A stretch of DNA of 64,000 nucleotides from Microbacterium sp. Gd 4-13 (GCF_003095395.1 NZ_QEIJ01000004.1:62001-126000), one strand, 5' to 3'; shown: positions 42,530-51,546, counted from the stretch's first letter. Numbers and translations: made by a program. The notes: a model not told the origin generated them from the letters alone.

Positions 42530-42688
42530 TGTTCTCCTCGGGTCGAGGTGCCCACGCTAGCCACCTCACATTTCCGTTGACTGCATCCGGGCGTCCGGTT
42601 CGGCAGAAACGCCCTCTCCTGGCTCGTTCGGGGGCGATTGTTCTTAGGGTGGGGAGGCGGGCCGCCCGGCCTTGCACGAGGGAGAACG

Positions 42689-43093
42689 ATGACGCAGACG
42701 AAGAAGAAGGCACCGAAGTCCGGCAAGAAGGTCGCCGAGGCCAAGGCGGCGAAGGCCCTGGCGCGGGCGGAGAAGTCGGTGCGCAAGGCACGCAAGGCCG
42801 TCAAGCACTCCAGCAAGAAGCTGCGCGCGAAGGCCTCCGAGCTGAGGTCCAAGGCCGAACGGCTGAGCGCCACCCACGCGGAGGCGGCACGAGAGCTCCA
42901 GTCGGCGAAGGCTTCGGTCGCCGTCACGGAGCCTGCAGCCGTGCTGGCCGCCCCGCCGCTGCCGACCGCGGAGGCCGCAGCACCCACCCTCATCGAACTG
43001 CGCGGCCGCGCCAAGGAGCTCGGCGTCGCCGGATACTCCCGCATGAACAAGGCGGCGCTGATCGAAGCGGTCGAATCCGCCCCGACGCGATGA
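42689..43093 (+). CDS. Histone-H1-like Lys/Ala-rich protein with Rho-N/SAP-like tail
   Basis: 134 residues in two parts. Residues 1-90 are a Lys/Ala-rich, probably coiled-coil/disordered DNA-binding segment (KAKAAKALARAEKSVRKARK and repeats of SKAERLSATHAEAARELQ). Residues about 100-130, PTLIELRGRAKELGVAGYSR followed by MNKAALIEAVES, match the Rho-termination-factor N-terminal/SAP-like helix-loop-helix, a nucleic-acid-binding fold. ATG 42689 follows GAGGGAGAAC. Its ATGA overlap with the ParA gene suggests they act together, most likely linking a ParA ATPase to nucleoid or RNA. Function is inferred. Confidence 0.75.
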   Translation: MTQTKKKAPKSGKKVAEAKAAKALARAEKSVRKARKAVKHSSKKLRAKASELRSKAERLSATHAEAARELQSAKASVAVTEPAAVLAAPPLPTAEAAAPTLIELRGRAKELGVAGYSRMNKAALIEAVESAPTR

Positions 43094-43842
43094 AGGTCGT
43101 CGCCGTCTACAGCACCAAAGGTGGCGTCGGAAAGACCACCGCCGCGGTGAACGTCGCGTGGGAGGCGGCGAAGCTTCATCGGGTGCTGCTCTGGGACCTC
43201 GACCCCCAGGGGGCGGCGACGTTTCTCCTGCAGGTGAAGCCGAAGGTCAAGGGCGGGGTCGGGGCCCTCGTCTCGGGCGACAAGAAGACATCAGCGGCGA
43301 TCCGCTCGACCGATGTCGACCATCTCGACGTGCTGCCGGCCGATGCCAGCTACCGAGACCTCGACCTCGTCTTGGACTCCGCGAAGAAGTCGGAGCGGAG
43401 GGTCTCGAAGATTCTCGAGCAGGTGGCGGGCGACTACGACCTCGTGATCCTCGACTGTCCGCCGGGCTCCTCCCTGGTCGCTGAGAACGCGGCGTTCTCG
43501 GCCGATGCTGTGGTGGTGCCGCTCGTCCCCTCGCCGTTGTCGATGAGGGCGCTGGATCAGGTCCTGGCTTTCGTCGCAGCATCCGCCTCGACGGCGAAGG
43601 TCGTCGCTTTCCTGTCGATGGTGGATCGGCGCAAGACCCTGCACCGCGACGCGATCGCGACCCTGCCCGGTCACGCGGCCGTCATCGACGTCGTGGTGCC
43701 CTCGACCGTGGTCGTCGAGCGCATGGGCGCCGAACGCGCACCGCTGGGGCGCTACGCCCCGTCGTCGGAAGCCGCTCGCGCGTACGCGGCGCTCTGGGCC
43801 CACCTGCAGTCCTCGCTGAAACCCCGCAAGCGCAAGCGCTGA
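43090..43842 (+). CDS. ParA-family ATPase (orphan, no ParB neighbour)
   Basis: 250 residues of ParA/MinD type. The deviant Walker A YSTKGGVGKTT (K10, K15), the switch LLWDLDPQGAATFLLQ and Walker B-like DLVILDCPPGSS are intact. The C-terminus is basic, ending KPRKRKR, as in ParAs that bind DNA non-specifically. No parB or parS cluster is nearby, so it is not the classical chromosome Par system; instead it is overlapped by the H1-like gene. It could position a cargo on the nucleoid, but none is identified. A strong terminator follows. Confidence 0.88.
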   Translation: MKVVAVYSTKGGVGKTTAAVNVAWEAAKLHRVLLWDLDPQGAATFLLQVKPKVKGGVGALVSGDKKTSAAIRSTDVDHLDVLPADASYRDLDLVLDSAKKSERRVSKILEQVAGDYDLVILDCPPGSSLVAENAAFSADAVVVPLVPSPLSMRALDQVLAFVAASASTAKVVAFLSMVDRRKTLHRDAIATLPGHAAVIDVVVPSTVVVERMGAERAPLGRYAPSSEAARAYAALWAHLQSSLKPRKRKR

Positions 43843-43852
43843 ACCGCGTTCA

Positions 43853-43904
43853 GTTGCCGCAAGAAGGGGCCCCGCCGAACGGCGAGGCCCCTTGCTGCGG
43901 CAAC
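43853..43904. terminator. Strong bidirectional terminator hairpin
   Basis: GTTGCCGCA...AGGGGCC (43853-43871) pairs with GGCCCCT...TGCGGCAAC (43886-43904): two long perfect segments with one mismatch pair between them, joined by a small GC-rich inner loop. It separates the convergent parA and aspS genes and can act for both. Confidence 0.75.
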
Positions 43905-43909
43905 TCAGA

Positions 43910-45253
43910 TCACGGCGCGAGGCGCGTGGGTCCTCGGAACAGGTAGGTGACCTCGCGGATCGAGCTCTCGCCGAGCATCAGCATCAGCACGCGGGCCAGG
44001 CCCATACCGAACCCGCCGTGCGGCGGGGCGCCGAAGCGGAAGAAGTCGAGGTAGAAGTCGAGGTGCTCGGGGTCGAGCCCCTTCTCCTTCGCCTGCTCGA
44101 CGAGCACGTCGACGCGGTGCTCGCGCTGCGCGCCGGTGGTGATCTCCACGCCGTTGAACAGGAGGTCGTAGCTCTTGGTGAGCCCGGTCTCCTCGTCGCG
44201 CATGTGGTAGAACGCCCGGATCGCCGGGTGGTAGTCGGTGATGAAGACGAACTGGTGCCCGTAGGTCTCCTGCACGTACGCGGCGATCTGGCGCTCGCCC
44301 TCGGGATCGAGGTCGCCGTCGGTGCGGGGCACCTCGTAGCCGCGGCTCTTGACGATCTCGAGCGCCTCGGCGAGGGGGATGCGCGGGAACGGGATCGCCG
44401 GCACCTGCACCTCGACGTCGAACAGCTCCTTCACCTCGGCGCCGTGCTTGTCGGCGACCGCCTGGAAGGCGAACTGCAGCAGCTCCTCCTGCATGCGCGC
44501 AACGTCTTCGTGCGAATCGATCCAGCTGATCTCGGCGTCGATCGAGGTGAACTCGGTCGCGTGGCGCGAGGTGAAGGAAGGATCGGCGCGGAACGCGGGC
44601 GCGATCTCGAAGATCTTGCCGAAGCCGGCGACCTGCGCCATCTGCTTGAAGAACTGCGGGCTCTGCGCGAGGTAGGCGGTCTGGTCGTTGAAGTACTCCA
44701 GCGCGAACAGCTCGGCGTTCGACTCCGACGGGCTCGCCATGAGCTTCGGCGTGTGCACCTCGATGTAGTCGCGCTCGATCCAGTACGTGCGCAGCGCGTG
44801 CTCGAACGTGGTCTGCACGCGGAAGATGAGGTTGTTGCGGCGCTGGCGCAGGTCGATGAAGCGCCAGTCCATGCGCTTGTCGGCGCTGCTGTCGGCCGCG
44901 ATCGGCGTCTCGGGGTTGGCGGCGGCGGCGATCTCGAGGGCGCCGACCTTGATCTCCACGCCGCCGAGCTTCACGCGCTCGTCGTGCTTGAGCTCGCCCG
45001 TCACGGTGAGGAAGGTGCCGGTCGCCAGCGCCGAGATCGTCTCGGTCAGGGCGAGGGCGGCTTCGCGTGCAGCATCCGCGTCTTCTCCGAGCTCGCGCGT
45101 GGCCGGGTTCACGAGCTGCACGGCGCCGGTCTCATCGCGGAGGATGACGAACTGCACCTTCTTCTGATCACGCACCGTCTCGACCCATCCCGACACCGAA
45201 ACCGGGCCGTCGGGGGCGGACTGGAGCTGCTTGACCAAGACGCGTTCGTTCAC
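43910..45253 (-). CDS. aspS: Aspartyl-tRNA synthetase, archaeal/nondiscriminating type
   Basis: 447 residues, much shorter than the ~590-residue bacterial AspRS because the GAD insertion is absent, which fits the archaeal-type enzyme. The OB-fold anticodon domain is at the start (VSVSGWVETVRDQKKVQFVI), motif 2 is in FEIAPAFRADPSFTSRHATE, and motif 3 is GFGMGLARVLMLML near the end. Archaeal-type AspRSs in bacteria often also charge tRNA-Asn for amidation; that is not shown here. GTG 45253 lies 8 nt after TAGACT, so the mRNA is close to leaderless. Convergent with parA across the hairpin. Confidence 0.92.
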   Translation of the reverse strand: MNERVLVKQLQSAPDGPVSVSGWVETVRDQKKVQFVILRDETGAVQLVNPATRELGEDADAAREAALALTETISALATGTFLTVTGELKHDERVKLGGVEIKVGALEIAAAANPETPIAADSSADKRMDWRFIDLRQRRNNLIFRVQTTFEHALRTYWIERDYIEVHTPKLMASPSESNAELFALEYFNDQTAYLAQSPQFFKQMAQVAGFGKIFEIAPAFRADPSFTSRHATEFTSIDAEISWIDSHEDVARMQEELLQFAFQAVADKHGAEVKELFDVEVQVPAIPFPRIPLAEALEIVKSRGYEVPRTDGDLDPEGERQIAAYVQETYGHQFVFITDYHPAIRAFYHMRDEETGLTKSYDLLFNGVEITTGAQREHRVDVLVEQAKEKGLDPEHLDFYLDFFRFGAPPHGGFGMGLARVLMLMLGESSIREVTYLFRGPTRLAP

Positions 45254-45444
45254 GAGAGGTCAGTCTACGTGCGGGCCGGTGTCCGCAATGCCCGCGGGCC
45301 AGGGCTTTCTCGACCGCACGCGAGGATCGGCCGACCGGGCGTCGACGGGCAGCGCCGCGGGGCCCGCGGCCGCCGTTCGGCGTCACGCGTGGTCAGCGAG
45401 GCCGCCGCGCAGCATCCGACGACCTCGTCCCTACAATGTCGCAC

Positions 45445-45834
45445 GTGACGTTCTCCATGCCCCCGTCGTCGTACCGCACGCTCTCGCCCGAGCGCGTGTC
45501 GCGGCGGGCGCCCCGCGTGTGGGACGTCGCCCTGACCGTCGCGCTTCTCGTGCTGCTCACCCTTTTCGCGCTCGCCGCCTCGTACGCGGGATTTCTGCTC
45601 GCGATGGCCTCCGACGCCTGCGCGACGGTCTCGTGCGACGTCGAGATGATGAACGTCGGTCTGTGGTTCGGTGTCATCTCGCCGTGGGCGGTGCTGCTCC
45701 TCTCGGTCGTCGCCGCCGTCGTGCTGCTGGTGAGGCAGCGTCTCGCGTTCTGGGTGCCGCTGGCGGGTGCGGCCCTGATGGTCGCGCTGTGGTTCGTCGC
45801 TGCGGCGATCGTGGGCTCCGCCGTTCGTCAGTGA
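45445..45834 (+). CDS. Small polytopic membrane protein (DUF6264-like)
   Basis: 129 residues with three to four membrane segments; the N-terminus is soluble and basic. The short luminal/external stretch between segments contains CATVSCD, two Cys that could form a disulfide. The start is GTG 45445, because the -10 TACAAT (45432-45437) ends 7 nt before it; the in-frame ATG at 45436 lies within that hexamer and cannot be in the message. No function can be assigned. Confidence 0.7.
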   Translation: MTFSMPPSSYRTLSPERVSRRAPRVWDVALTVALLVLLTLFALAASYAGFLLAMASDACATVSCDVEMMNVGLWFGVISPWAVLLLSVVAAVVLLVRQRLAFWVPLAGAALMVALWFVAAAIVGSAVRQ

Positions 45835-45957
45835 GCGGATGCTTCGGGGTGACCCGATCGCGCACGGGGGCCCGCACCCAGGATTCCCCGATCCGGCCCG
45901 CTTAGGCTGGGCGAGGCGCCCGGTCGGGCAGCCGATCACCGAGCGCGAAGGCACCCG

Positions 45958-46653
45958 ATGACCGACACCACTGTTCTTGTGACCGCTGCCGCGCAATCCG
46001 GGGGCGATGGTTCATGGCTGTCCGCCCTCGCCGACTGGACCGTCTCGCTCATGGAGATCATCGGTCCGGCGGGAGCCGGTGCGGCGATCGCCCTCGAGAA
46101 CCTCTTCCCCCCGCTTCCGAGTGAAGTCGTGCTGCCCATGGCCGGTCTCACCGCCAGCCGCGGATCGTTCACCCTCGCCGAAGCTCTCATCTGGACGACC
46201 CTCGGCTCGGTCGTCGGGGCGTTCGTGCTCTACGGCATCGGAGCGTGGCTCGGAGCCGCGCGCCTGCGCCGGATCGCCGAGTGGATGCCGTTGATGAAGG
46301 GCGACGATGTCGACCGCACGGTCGCGTGGTTCCAGAAGCACGGCTGGGCGGCGGTGTTCTTCGGCCGGATGATCCCGATCTTCCGCAGCCTCATCTCCAT
46401 CCCGGCCGGCGTCTCGCGCATGCCGCTGTGGAAGTTCGGCCTTCTCACGGCCGCGGGAAGCGCCGTCTGGAACACCATCTTCGTCATGGCCGGATTCCTC
46501 CTCGGAGAGAACTGGCATGTCATCGAGCAGTACGCCGACATCCTCCAGTACGTCGTCATCGCCGCCGCCGTCGCGGCCGTGGTCTGGTTCCTCGTCGTGC
46601 GCGTGCGCACGATCGTGCGCGATCGCCGCGAGCGCCAGCTCGACGGGGTCTGA
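45958..46653 (+). CDS. DedA-family membrane protein
   Basis: 231 residues of the DedA/SNARE-associated family: IALENLFPPLPSEVVLPMAG (the E..FP..PSE motif), then the GRMIPIFRSLISIPAGVSRM (F/YxxR...P...G) signature and five or six membrane segments. DedA proteins take part in membrane lipid/undecaprenyl-phosphate translocation and pH/drug tolerance. A weak GAAGG site precedes ATG 45958. The C-terminal tail is Arg-rich and cytosolic. Confidence 0.92.
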   Translation: MTDTTVLVTAAAQSGGDGSWLSALADWTVSLMEIIGPAGAGAAIALENLFPPLPSEVVLPMAGLTASRGSFTLAEALIWTTLGSVVGAFVLYGIGAWLGAARLRRIAEWMPLMKGDDVDRTVAWFQKHGWAAVFFGRMIPIFRSLISIPAGVSRMPLWKFGLLTAAGSAVWNTIFVMAGFLLGENWHVIEQYADILQYVVIAAAVAAVVWFLVVRVRTIVRDRRERQLDGV

Positions 46654-46724
46654 GACCGTTCGGCGTCGAGCGATCTGTGCCGCCCTCAGCGGGCTCGCAG
46701 AACCCGCCGCCGTAGACTGGGCGG

Positions 46725-47369
46725 GTGCCTGCCGACCGTCTCCACCTCGTCCGTCATGGCGAGGTGCACAATCCGCGTCGCGTGCTCTACGGCCGTCTCC
46801 CCGGTTTCGGGTTGAGCGTCGACGGGCGTCGCATGGCGCGTCAGGCCGCCGAATACGTCCACGGGCTCGAGCGGCCGATCGGTGCGCTCGTCGTCTCGCC
46901 CCTCCAGCGCACTCGGGAGTCGGCCGAGCCGTTCGAGGAGACCTTCGGCGTCGACCCCTACATCGACGAGCGCGTCATCGAGCCGACCAACGTCTTCGAG
47001 GGGCGACGGATGCGGCGCGCCCTCGCCAATCCGCTGAACTGGCGGCACCTCACCCGCCCCGCCGTACCGAGCTGGGGAGAACCCTACGACCGGGTCGCCG
47101 GGCGGATGCTGCAGGCCATGGACGATGCGTGGAACCGCACCGACCGCGGTGACGTCGTCGTCGTCTCGCACCAGCTCCCCATCTGGGTCACGCACCTTGC
47201 CGTCGCGGGACTCCCGATGAAGCACGATCCCCGCAACCGCCGGTGCGCGCTCTCGAGCGTCACCACCTTCGAGCGACGCGGTGACCCCGCGACCGGACAG
47301 CGCTGGGTCGAGGTCGCTTACGCCGAGCCGGCGACCACCGCCGGCGCCATCGATGTCGGAGCCGTGTGA
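46725..47369 (+). CDS. Histidine phosphatase-family protein
   Basis: 214 residues: the RHG motif LHLVRHGEVHNPRRVLYG (R10-H11-G12) places the phospho-accepting His11, and DVVVVSHQLPIWVTHLAVAG is the second His of the phosphoglycerate-mutase-like fold. In actinobacterial genomes this gene often precedes cytochrome c maturation genes, as here. TAGACT (46713-46718) ends 6 nt before GTG 46725, so the operon mRNA probably starts at the codon. Its stop overlaps the tlpA-type start. The substrate is unknown. Confidence 0.88.
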   Translation: MPADRLHLVRHGEVHNPRRVLYGRLPGFGLSVDGRRMARQAAEYVHGLERPIGALVVSPLQRTRESAEPFEETFGVDPYIDERVIEPTNVFEGRRMRRALANPLNWRHLTRPAVPSWGEPYDRVAGRMLQAMDDAWNRTDRGDVVVVSHQLPIWVTHLAVAGLPMKHDPRNRRCALSSVTTFERRGDPATGQRWVEVAYAEPATTAGAIDVGAV

Positions 47370-47959
47370 TGCGCCGTCTTCTCGCGGCCGCCGCGGCCGC
47401 CGCCCTCGTCGTGGGCCTCGCGGCCTGCACCAACGACCCCCTCGCCTCGCAGTACCGGGAGGGTGACAACAAGGGGTTCATCGCCGGAGACTTCCGCGTC
47501 GACGAGATCCCCGCCGCCGAGCGCGGCGAGCCGGTCGACTTCGCCGGTACGACCGAGCACGGCGACGAGGTGACCAGTGCCGACTACGCCGGCGACGTGC
47601 TCGTCGTCAACTTCTGGTACGCGGCCTGCGGCCCCTGCATCGTCGAGGCGCCGCGGCTGGAGGCGGCCTACACGTCGTTCGAGGGTCAGGACGTGTCGTT
47701 CCTCGGCGTGAACACCTACGACCAGGCCGAGACGGCCGCCTCGTTCGCCCGCGACAACAACGTGTCGTACCCGAGCGTCATCGACGTGAACTCCGGATCG
47801 GTCAAGCTCGCCTTCGCCGACAAGACGCCGATCAACGCGACCCCGACGACACTCGTGCTCGACAAGCAGGGGCGCGTGGCCGCCCGCATCATCGGCGAGC
47901 TGGAGGAGTCGTCCATCCTCGAGACCCTCGTGCGCGACGCGCTGGCGGAGACCACGTGA
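47369..47959 (+). CDS. TlpA/ResA-like thiol-disulfide lipoprotein
   Basis: 196 residues. A signal peptide with lipobox GLAAC (Cys20) makes it a surface lipoprotein. The thioredoxin-like domain has the redox motif WYAACGPCIVEAP (Cys87, Cys90) and later INATPTTLVLDKQGRVAARI with the cis-Pro loop. As in ResA/CcmG, it would reduce apocytochrome c cysteines before heme attachment, receiving electrons from CcdA, encoded next. The start ATG 47369 overlaps the phosphatase stop (TGATG). Confidence 0.92.
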   Translation: MRRLLAAAAAAALVVGLAACTNDPLASQYREGDNKGFIAGDFRVDEIPAAERGEPVDFAGTTEHGDEVTSADYAGDVLVVNFWYAACGPCIVEAPRLEAAYTSFEGQDVSFLGVNTYDQAETAASFARDNNVSYPSVIDVNSGSVKLAFADKTPINATPTTLVLDKQGRVAARIIGELEESSILETLVRDALAETT

Positions 47960-48708
47960 ATCCGGGCGCGATCGTCTTCGACGGCGCCCTCTGGCTCGCG
48001 GTCCCCATCGCCCTGGCCGCGGGCCTCGTCTCGTTCCTCTCCCCGTGCGTGCTGCCGCTCGTCCCGGGCTACCTCGGCTTCATCGGCGGCACCGTCGCAC
48101 CCCGTCGGGGCGCAGCATCCGCATCTCCCGGGAGGGGGCGCCTCGTCGGAGGCGTGCTGCTGTTCATCGCCGGGTTCACGCTCGTCTTCATGACAGTGAA
48201 CGTGCTGGGCGGCACGGTCGGTCGCTTCTTCCTGCAATACGCCGACGTGATCACGCGCATCATGGGCGTCGTCGTCATCCTCATGGGGCTCGTCTTCATC
48301 GGTCTGTTCGGGCTCGCCCAGCGCACCATGCGCCTGCAGGCCAAGAGCAGTGTCGGTCTCGTCGGTGCGCCGCTCCTGGGCATCGCGCTCGGCATCGGGT
48401 GGACCCCGTGCATCGGCCCGACCCTGGCCGCGATCTTCTCGGTGTCGTACAACCTCGGCGACCCGTGGCGAGCGGCGCTGCTGGGCCTGGCGTATTCACT
48501 GGGTCTCGGCATCCCGTTCCTCCTGCTCGCCCTCGGCTTCGGCTGGGCGACGAGGTCGACATCGTTCCTGCGGAAGCACATCCGCGCCGTCAACATCGTC
48601 GGCGGTCTCTTCCTGATCGCGCTCGGCCTGCTCATGGTCACGGGCGTCTGGGGTTCTCTCATGTCGCAGCTGCAGGGGGTGATGGGAAGTGTCCCGCTCC
48701 CGCTCTGA
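47956..48708 (+). CDS. ccdA: Cytochrome c biogenesis membrane protein CcdA
   Basis: 250 residues with six membrane helices. The conserved cysteines are in SFLSPCVLPLVPGYLGF and IGWTPCIGPTLAAIF, the pair that shuttles electrons from cytosolic thioredoxin across the membrane to TlpA/ResA. GTG 47956 overlaps the tlpA-type gene's stop; the downstream ResB start lies 20 nt inside its C-terminus, so all are translationally coupled. Confidence 0.94.
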   Translation: MNPGAIVFDGALWLAVPIALAAGLVSFLSPCVLPLVPGYLGFIGGTVAPRRGAASASPGRGRLVGGVLLFIAGFTLVFMTVNVLGGTVGRFFLQYADVITRIMGVVVILMGLVFIGLFGLAQRTMRLQAKSSVGLVGAPLLGIALGIGWTPCIGPTLAAIFSVSYNLGDPWRAALLGLAYSLGLGIPFLLLALGFGWATRSTSFLRKHIRAVNIVGGLFLIALGLLMVTGVWGSLMSQLQGVMGSVPLPL

Positions 48709-50425
48709 TTCGTCCGTTCCCGACGACGGGCGCGACGACGGATCCGGTTCCGCCGATCCGCTGCGTCCGTCCGACCACGCCGACGGCGACGCGATCACCT
48801 CGCCCTCGCTCGGATTCGTCGGGTGGCTGCGGTGGGGGTGGCGTCAGCTCACGAGCATGCGCACCGCGCTGGTGCTCCTGCTCCTTCTCGCGATCGCCGC
48901 GGTGCCCGGGTCGATCGTCCCCCAGCGCAGCGCCGACCCGAACGGCGTCACGCAGTACTTCGCCGACAACCCCGACCTCGCACCGATCCTCGACAACCTG
49001 AGCCTGTTCGACGTCTACACCTCGCCCTGGTTCTCGGCGATCTACCTGCTGCTGTTCATCTCACTCGTCGGCTGCGTGCTGCCGCGCACCAAGCACCACT
49101 GGAAGGCGCTGCGCACCCGGCCGCCGCGCACTCCCGCGCGTCTTGCCCGCCTCGACGACTACCGCGAGACGCGTGTCGAGCTGCGCGACGGCGAGGACGC
49201 CGCATCCGTCGCCTCCGCCGCCGTCGAGGCGGCGCAGGAGCAGCTGCGAAAGAGCGGCTACCGCGTCGAACGGTACGACGCGCGTGGAGCGCTGTCGGTG
49301 TCGGCCGAGCGGGGCTACCTCCGCGAGACGGGCAACCTGGTCTTCCACGCGGCGCTCGTCGGCGTGCTCATCGCGGTCGGGGTCGGCGGCGGGTTCACCT
49401 ACACCGGGCAGCGCGTCATCGTGCAGGGCACGACCTTCACCAACACGCTGCTCGACTACTCCTCGTTCAACCCCGGTCGTTTCGTCAATGCCGACAATCT
49501 CGTTCCGTACTCGATGACGCTCGACCGGTTCGACATCTCGTACGTGCCCTTCGGGCAGCAGGGGGCCGGGCAGGCCGGTGACTTCGTGGCGCACATGACC
49601 ACCCGTCTCGCGGGCGAGGAGCCGAAGGAGGGCGAGGTGCGCGTCAACCACCCTCTCGATGTCGCCGGCGATCGCGTGTACCTGCTCGGCAACGGATACG
49701 CCCCCACGATCACGATCCGCGACGCGGAGGGGACCGCGATCTACACCGACTCGGTGCCGTTTCTTCCCCAGGACAGCAATATGACCTCGCTCGGCGTCGT
49801 CAAGGTGCCCGACGGTTTCCCCGAGCAGCTCGGACTCATCGGCTTCTTCTACCCGACGCAGGCCCCGCTCGAGTCGGGCGCGTTCACCTCGGCCTACCCG
49901 TCGCTGGCCAACCCGGTGCTGACCCTCAACGTCTACAGCGGTGACCTCGGTATCGACGGGGGGACACCTCGCTCGGTGTACACGCTCGACGTCAACGACA
50001 TGGAGCAGCTCACCGGCGGAGACACCGGCGTCGACTCCATCGAACTCGCCCCCGGCGAGACGCAGGACCTCCCGAACGGTCTCGGCACCATCACCTTCGA
50101 AGATGCCTCGCCGGAGGGAGCGGCGAACCTCGACCAGTCGGTGAAGAGGTTCGTATCGCTGTCGATCCACCGCGACATCGCCGCCCCCTGGGTGCTCGGC
50201 TTCGCGCTCCTCGCGCTGGCGGGTCTGCTCGCCGCGCTGTTCGTTCCCCGGCGCCGCATGTGGGTCAAGGTCACCCCCGACGGTGACGCCGTCCGCATCG
50301 AGTACGCAGGCCTCGCCCGCGGCGAGGACCCCACCCTGGCCGAAGCCGTCTCCGCTCTCGAGGCCCGTCACTCCCTCGCCTTCGAAGCCCGCCGCCACAC
50401 CCCCGGAAGTAGAATCACCCCATGA
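48689..50425 (+). CDS. resB: Cytochrome c biogenesis protein ResB (Ccs1)
   Basis: 578 residues. After a Ser/Asp-rich cytosolic start come three N-terminal membrane helices (TALVLLLLLAIAAVPGSIVP; SAIYLLLFISLVGCVLPRTK), a large external domain and a last helix at WVLGFALLALAGLLAALFVP. The family phrases KHHWKALRTRPPRTP and SAERGYLRETGNLVFHAALV are clear. It forms the heme-delivery/synthase complex with CcsB for c-type cytochromes. GTG 48689 starts inside ccdA; it overlaps the ccsB start by four bases. Confidence 0.92.
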   Translation: MSRSRSDSSVPDDGRDDGSGSADPLRPSDHADGDAITSPSLGFVGWLRWGWRQLTSMRTALVLLLLLAIAAVPGSIVPQRSADPNGVTQYFADNPDLAPILDNLSLFDVYTSPWFSAIYLLLFISLVGCVLPRTKHHWKALRTRPPRTPARLARLDDYRETRVELRDGEDAASVASAAVEAAQEQLRKSGYRVERYDARGALSVSAERGYLRETGNLVFHAALVGVLIAVGVGGGFTYTGQRVIVQGTTFTNTLLDYSSFNPGRFVNADNLVPYSMTLDRFDISYVPFGQQGAGQAGDFVAHMTTRLAGEEPKEGEVRVNHPLDVAGDRVYLLGNGYAPTITIRDAEGTAIYTDSVPFLPQDSNMTSLGVVKVPDGFPEQLGLIGFFYPTQAPLESGAFTSAYPSLANPVLTLNVYSGDLGIDGGTPRSVYTLDVNDMEQLTGGDTGVDSIELAPGETQDLPNGLGTITFEDASPEGAANLDQSVKRFVSLSIHRDIAAPWVLGFALLALAGLLAALFVPRRRMWVKVTPDGDAVRIEYAGLARGEDPTLAEAVSALEARHSLAFEARRHTPGSRITP

Positions 50426-51459
50426 CCGGAACCGAAGACGCGCTCTCGTTCGACGCGGTCTCGCTGCTGCTCGTCTGGACGTCGATCGCGATCTACGTGC
50501 TCGCGTTCATCGCGTACGCCGTCGACCTCGCGCGCCGCTCCGACCTCGCCGTGAAGGCACAGGATGCCGCGGAGGCACGCGAACTCGTCGCCGCGGGCGG
50601 TGGGTCGGTCTCTGGCTCGGCCGCCGGCTCCCGGCAGGGTGCCGAGCTGCCTGCCAAGCCCCGGTTCGTCTGGGCGCGCATCGGTACGACGCTGACGGTG
50701 CTCGCGTTCCTGTTCCACTTCGCCGGTACGGTGCTGCGCGGCCTCGCCGCCGAGCGCGTGCCGTGGTCGAACATGTACGAGTTCGCCCTGACCGGCACGC
50801 TCATCATCGTGTCGGTCTACCTCGTGACACTGTTCCGCTACGACCTGCGCTTCCTCGGGTCGTTCATCACCGGCATGACCGTGGTGCTCCTCGGCGGCAC
50901 CCTCCTCAGCTTCTACGTCGAGGTCACCCCTCTGGCCGACCCGCTGAAGTCGGTCTGGCTCGTGGTGCACGTCTTCGTCGCCGCCTTCGCCACGGGGCTT
51001 TTCGCGCTCGCCTTCGGGCTCTCGGTGCTCCAGCTGCTGCAGGCCCGCCGAGAGGCTCGCGTCGCAGCATCCGCCGAGCTCGTGGCAACCGAGGGCACCG
51101 CGGCCCCGAAGCGGATCGGACTGCCGTTCCTGCGGACGATCCCCACCGCCGACGCGCTGGAGTCGCTCGCGTACCGCTTCGCGATCGTCGGGTTCATCTT
51201 CTGGACCTTCACCCTCATCGCCGGGTCGATCTGGGCCAACGACGCGTGGGGTCGCTACTGGGGCTTCGACACGAAGGAAGTCTGGACCTTCGTGATCTGG
51301 GTGCTCTACGCCGGATACATCCACGCCCGCGCGACGCGCGGTTGGCGCGGAACGCGCTCGGCATGGCTGTCGATCATCGGGTTCACCGCGGTGCTGTTCA
51401 ACTTCACCATCGTGAACATGTTCTTCAAGGGCCTGCACGTCTACTCCGGCCTGTCGTAA
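50422..51459 (+). CDS. ccsB: Cytochrome c biogenesis protein CcsB/ResC
   Basis: 345 residues with eight or more membrane segments. The heme-handling WWD-type segment reads WGRYWGFDTKEVWTFVIW, and conserved His residues flank it (WLVVHVFVA; GYIHARATRG), as in CcsA/CcsB of System II. Together with ResB it attaches heme to apocytochrome c outside the membrane. ATG 50422 overlaps the resB stop. A long hairpin about 28 nt beyond its stop ends the operon. Confidence 0.93.
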   Translation: MTGTEDALSFDAVSLLLVWTSIAIYVLAFIAYAVDLARRSDLAVKAQDAAEARELVAAGGGSVSGSAAGSRQGAELPAKPRFVWARIGTTLTVLAFLFHFAGTVLRGLAAERVPWSNMYEFALTGTLIIVSVYLVTLFRYDLRFLGSFITGMTVVLLGGTLLSFYVEVTPLADPLKSVWLVVHVFVAAFATGLFALAFGLSVLQLLQARREARVAASAELVATEGTAAPKRIGLPFLRTIPTADALESLAYRFAIVGFIFWTFTLIAGSIWANDAWGRYWGFDTKEVWTFVIWVLYAGYIHARATRGWRGTRSAWLSIIGFTAVLFNFTIVNMFFKGLHVYSGLS

Positions 51460-51486
51460 ACACCGCGGCTCGCTCGCTCTCTCTTT

Positions 51487-51546
51487 CTGAGAGTCCACAA
51501 CACCCGGACGCATGAGGTCGGTCGCCCGGGTGTTGTGGACTCTCAG
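51487..51546. repeat. Perfect 21-bp hairpin (HP1), shared terminator
   Basis: The left arm (51487-51507, opening CTGAGAGTCCACAACACCCG) and right arm (51526-51546) are exact inverted repeats around an 18-nt loop. It lies between the end of ccsB and the convergent DUF559 gene, whose TGA stop (51545-51543) is inside the right arm. It likely terminates both transcripts. Its arm sequence is a variant of the hairpin at 52541-52590. Confidence 0.85.

Noticed and set aside
45436..45444. ATG 45436 as start of the small membrane protein
   Set aside because: This ATG is inside the -10 TACAAT, so it would be upstream of the transcription start; GTG 45445 lies 7 nt after the hexamer and fits the leaderless pattern.
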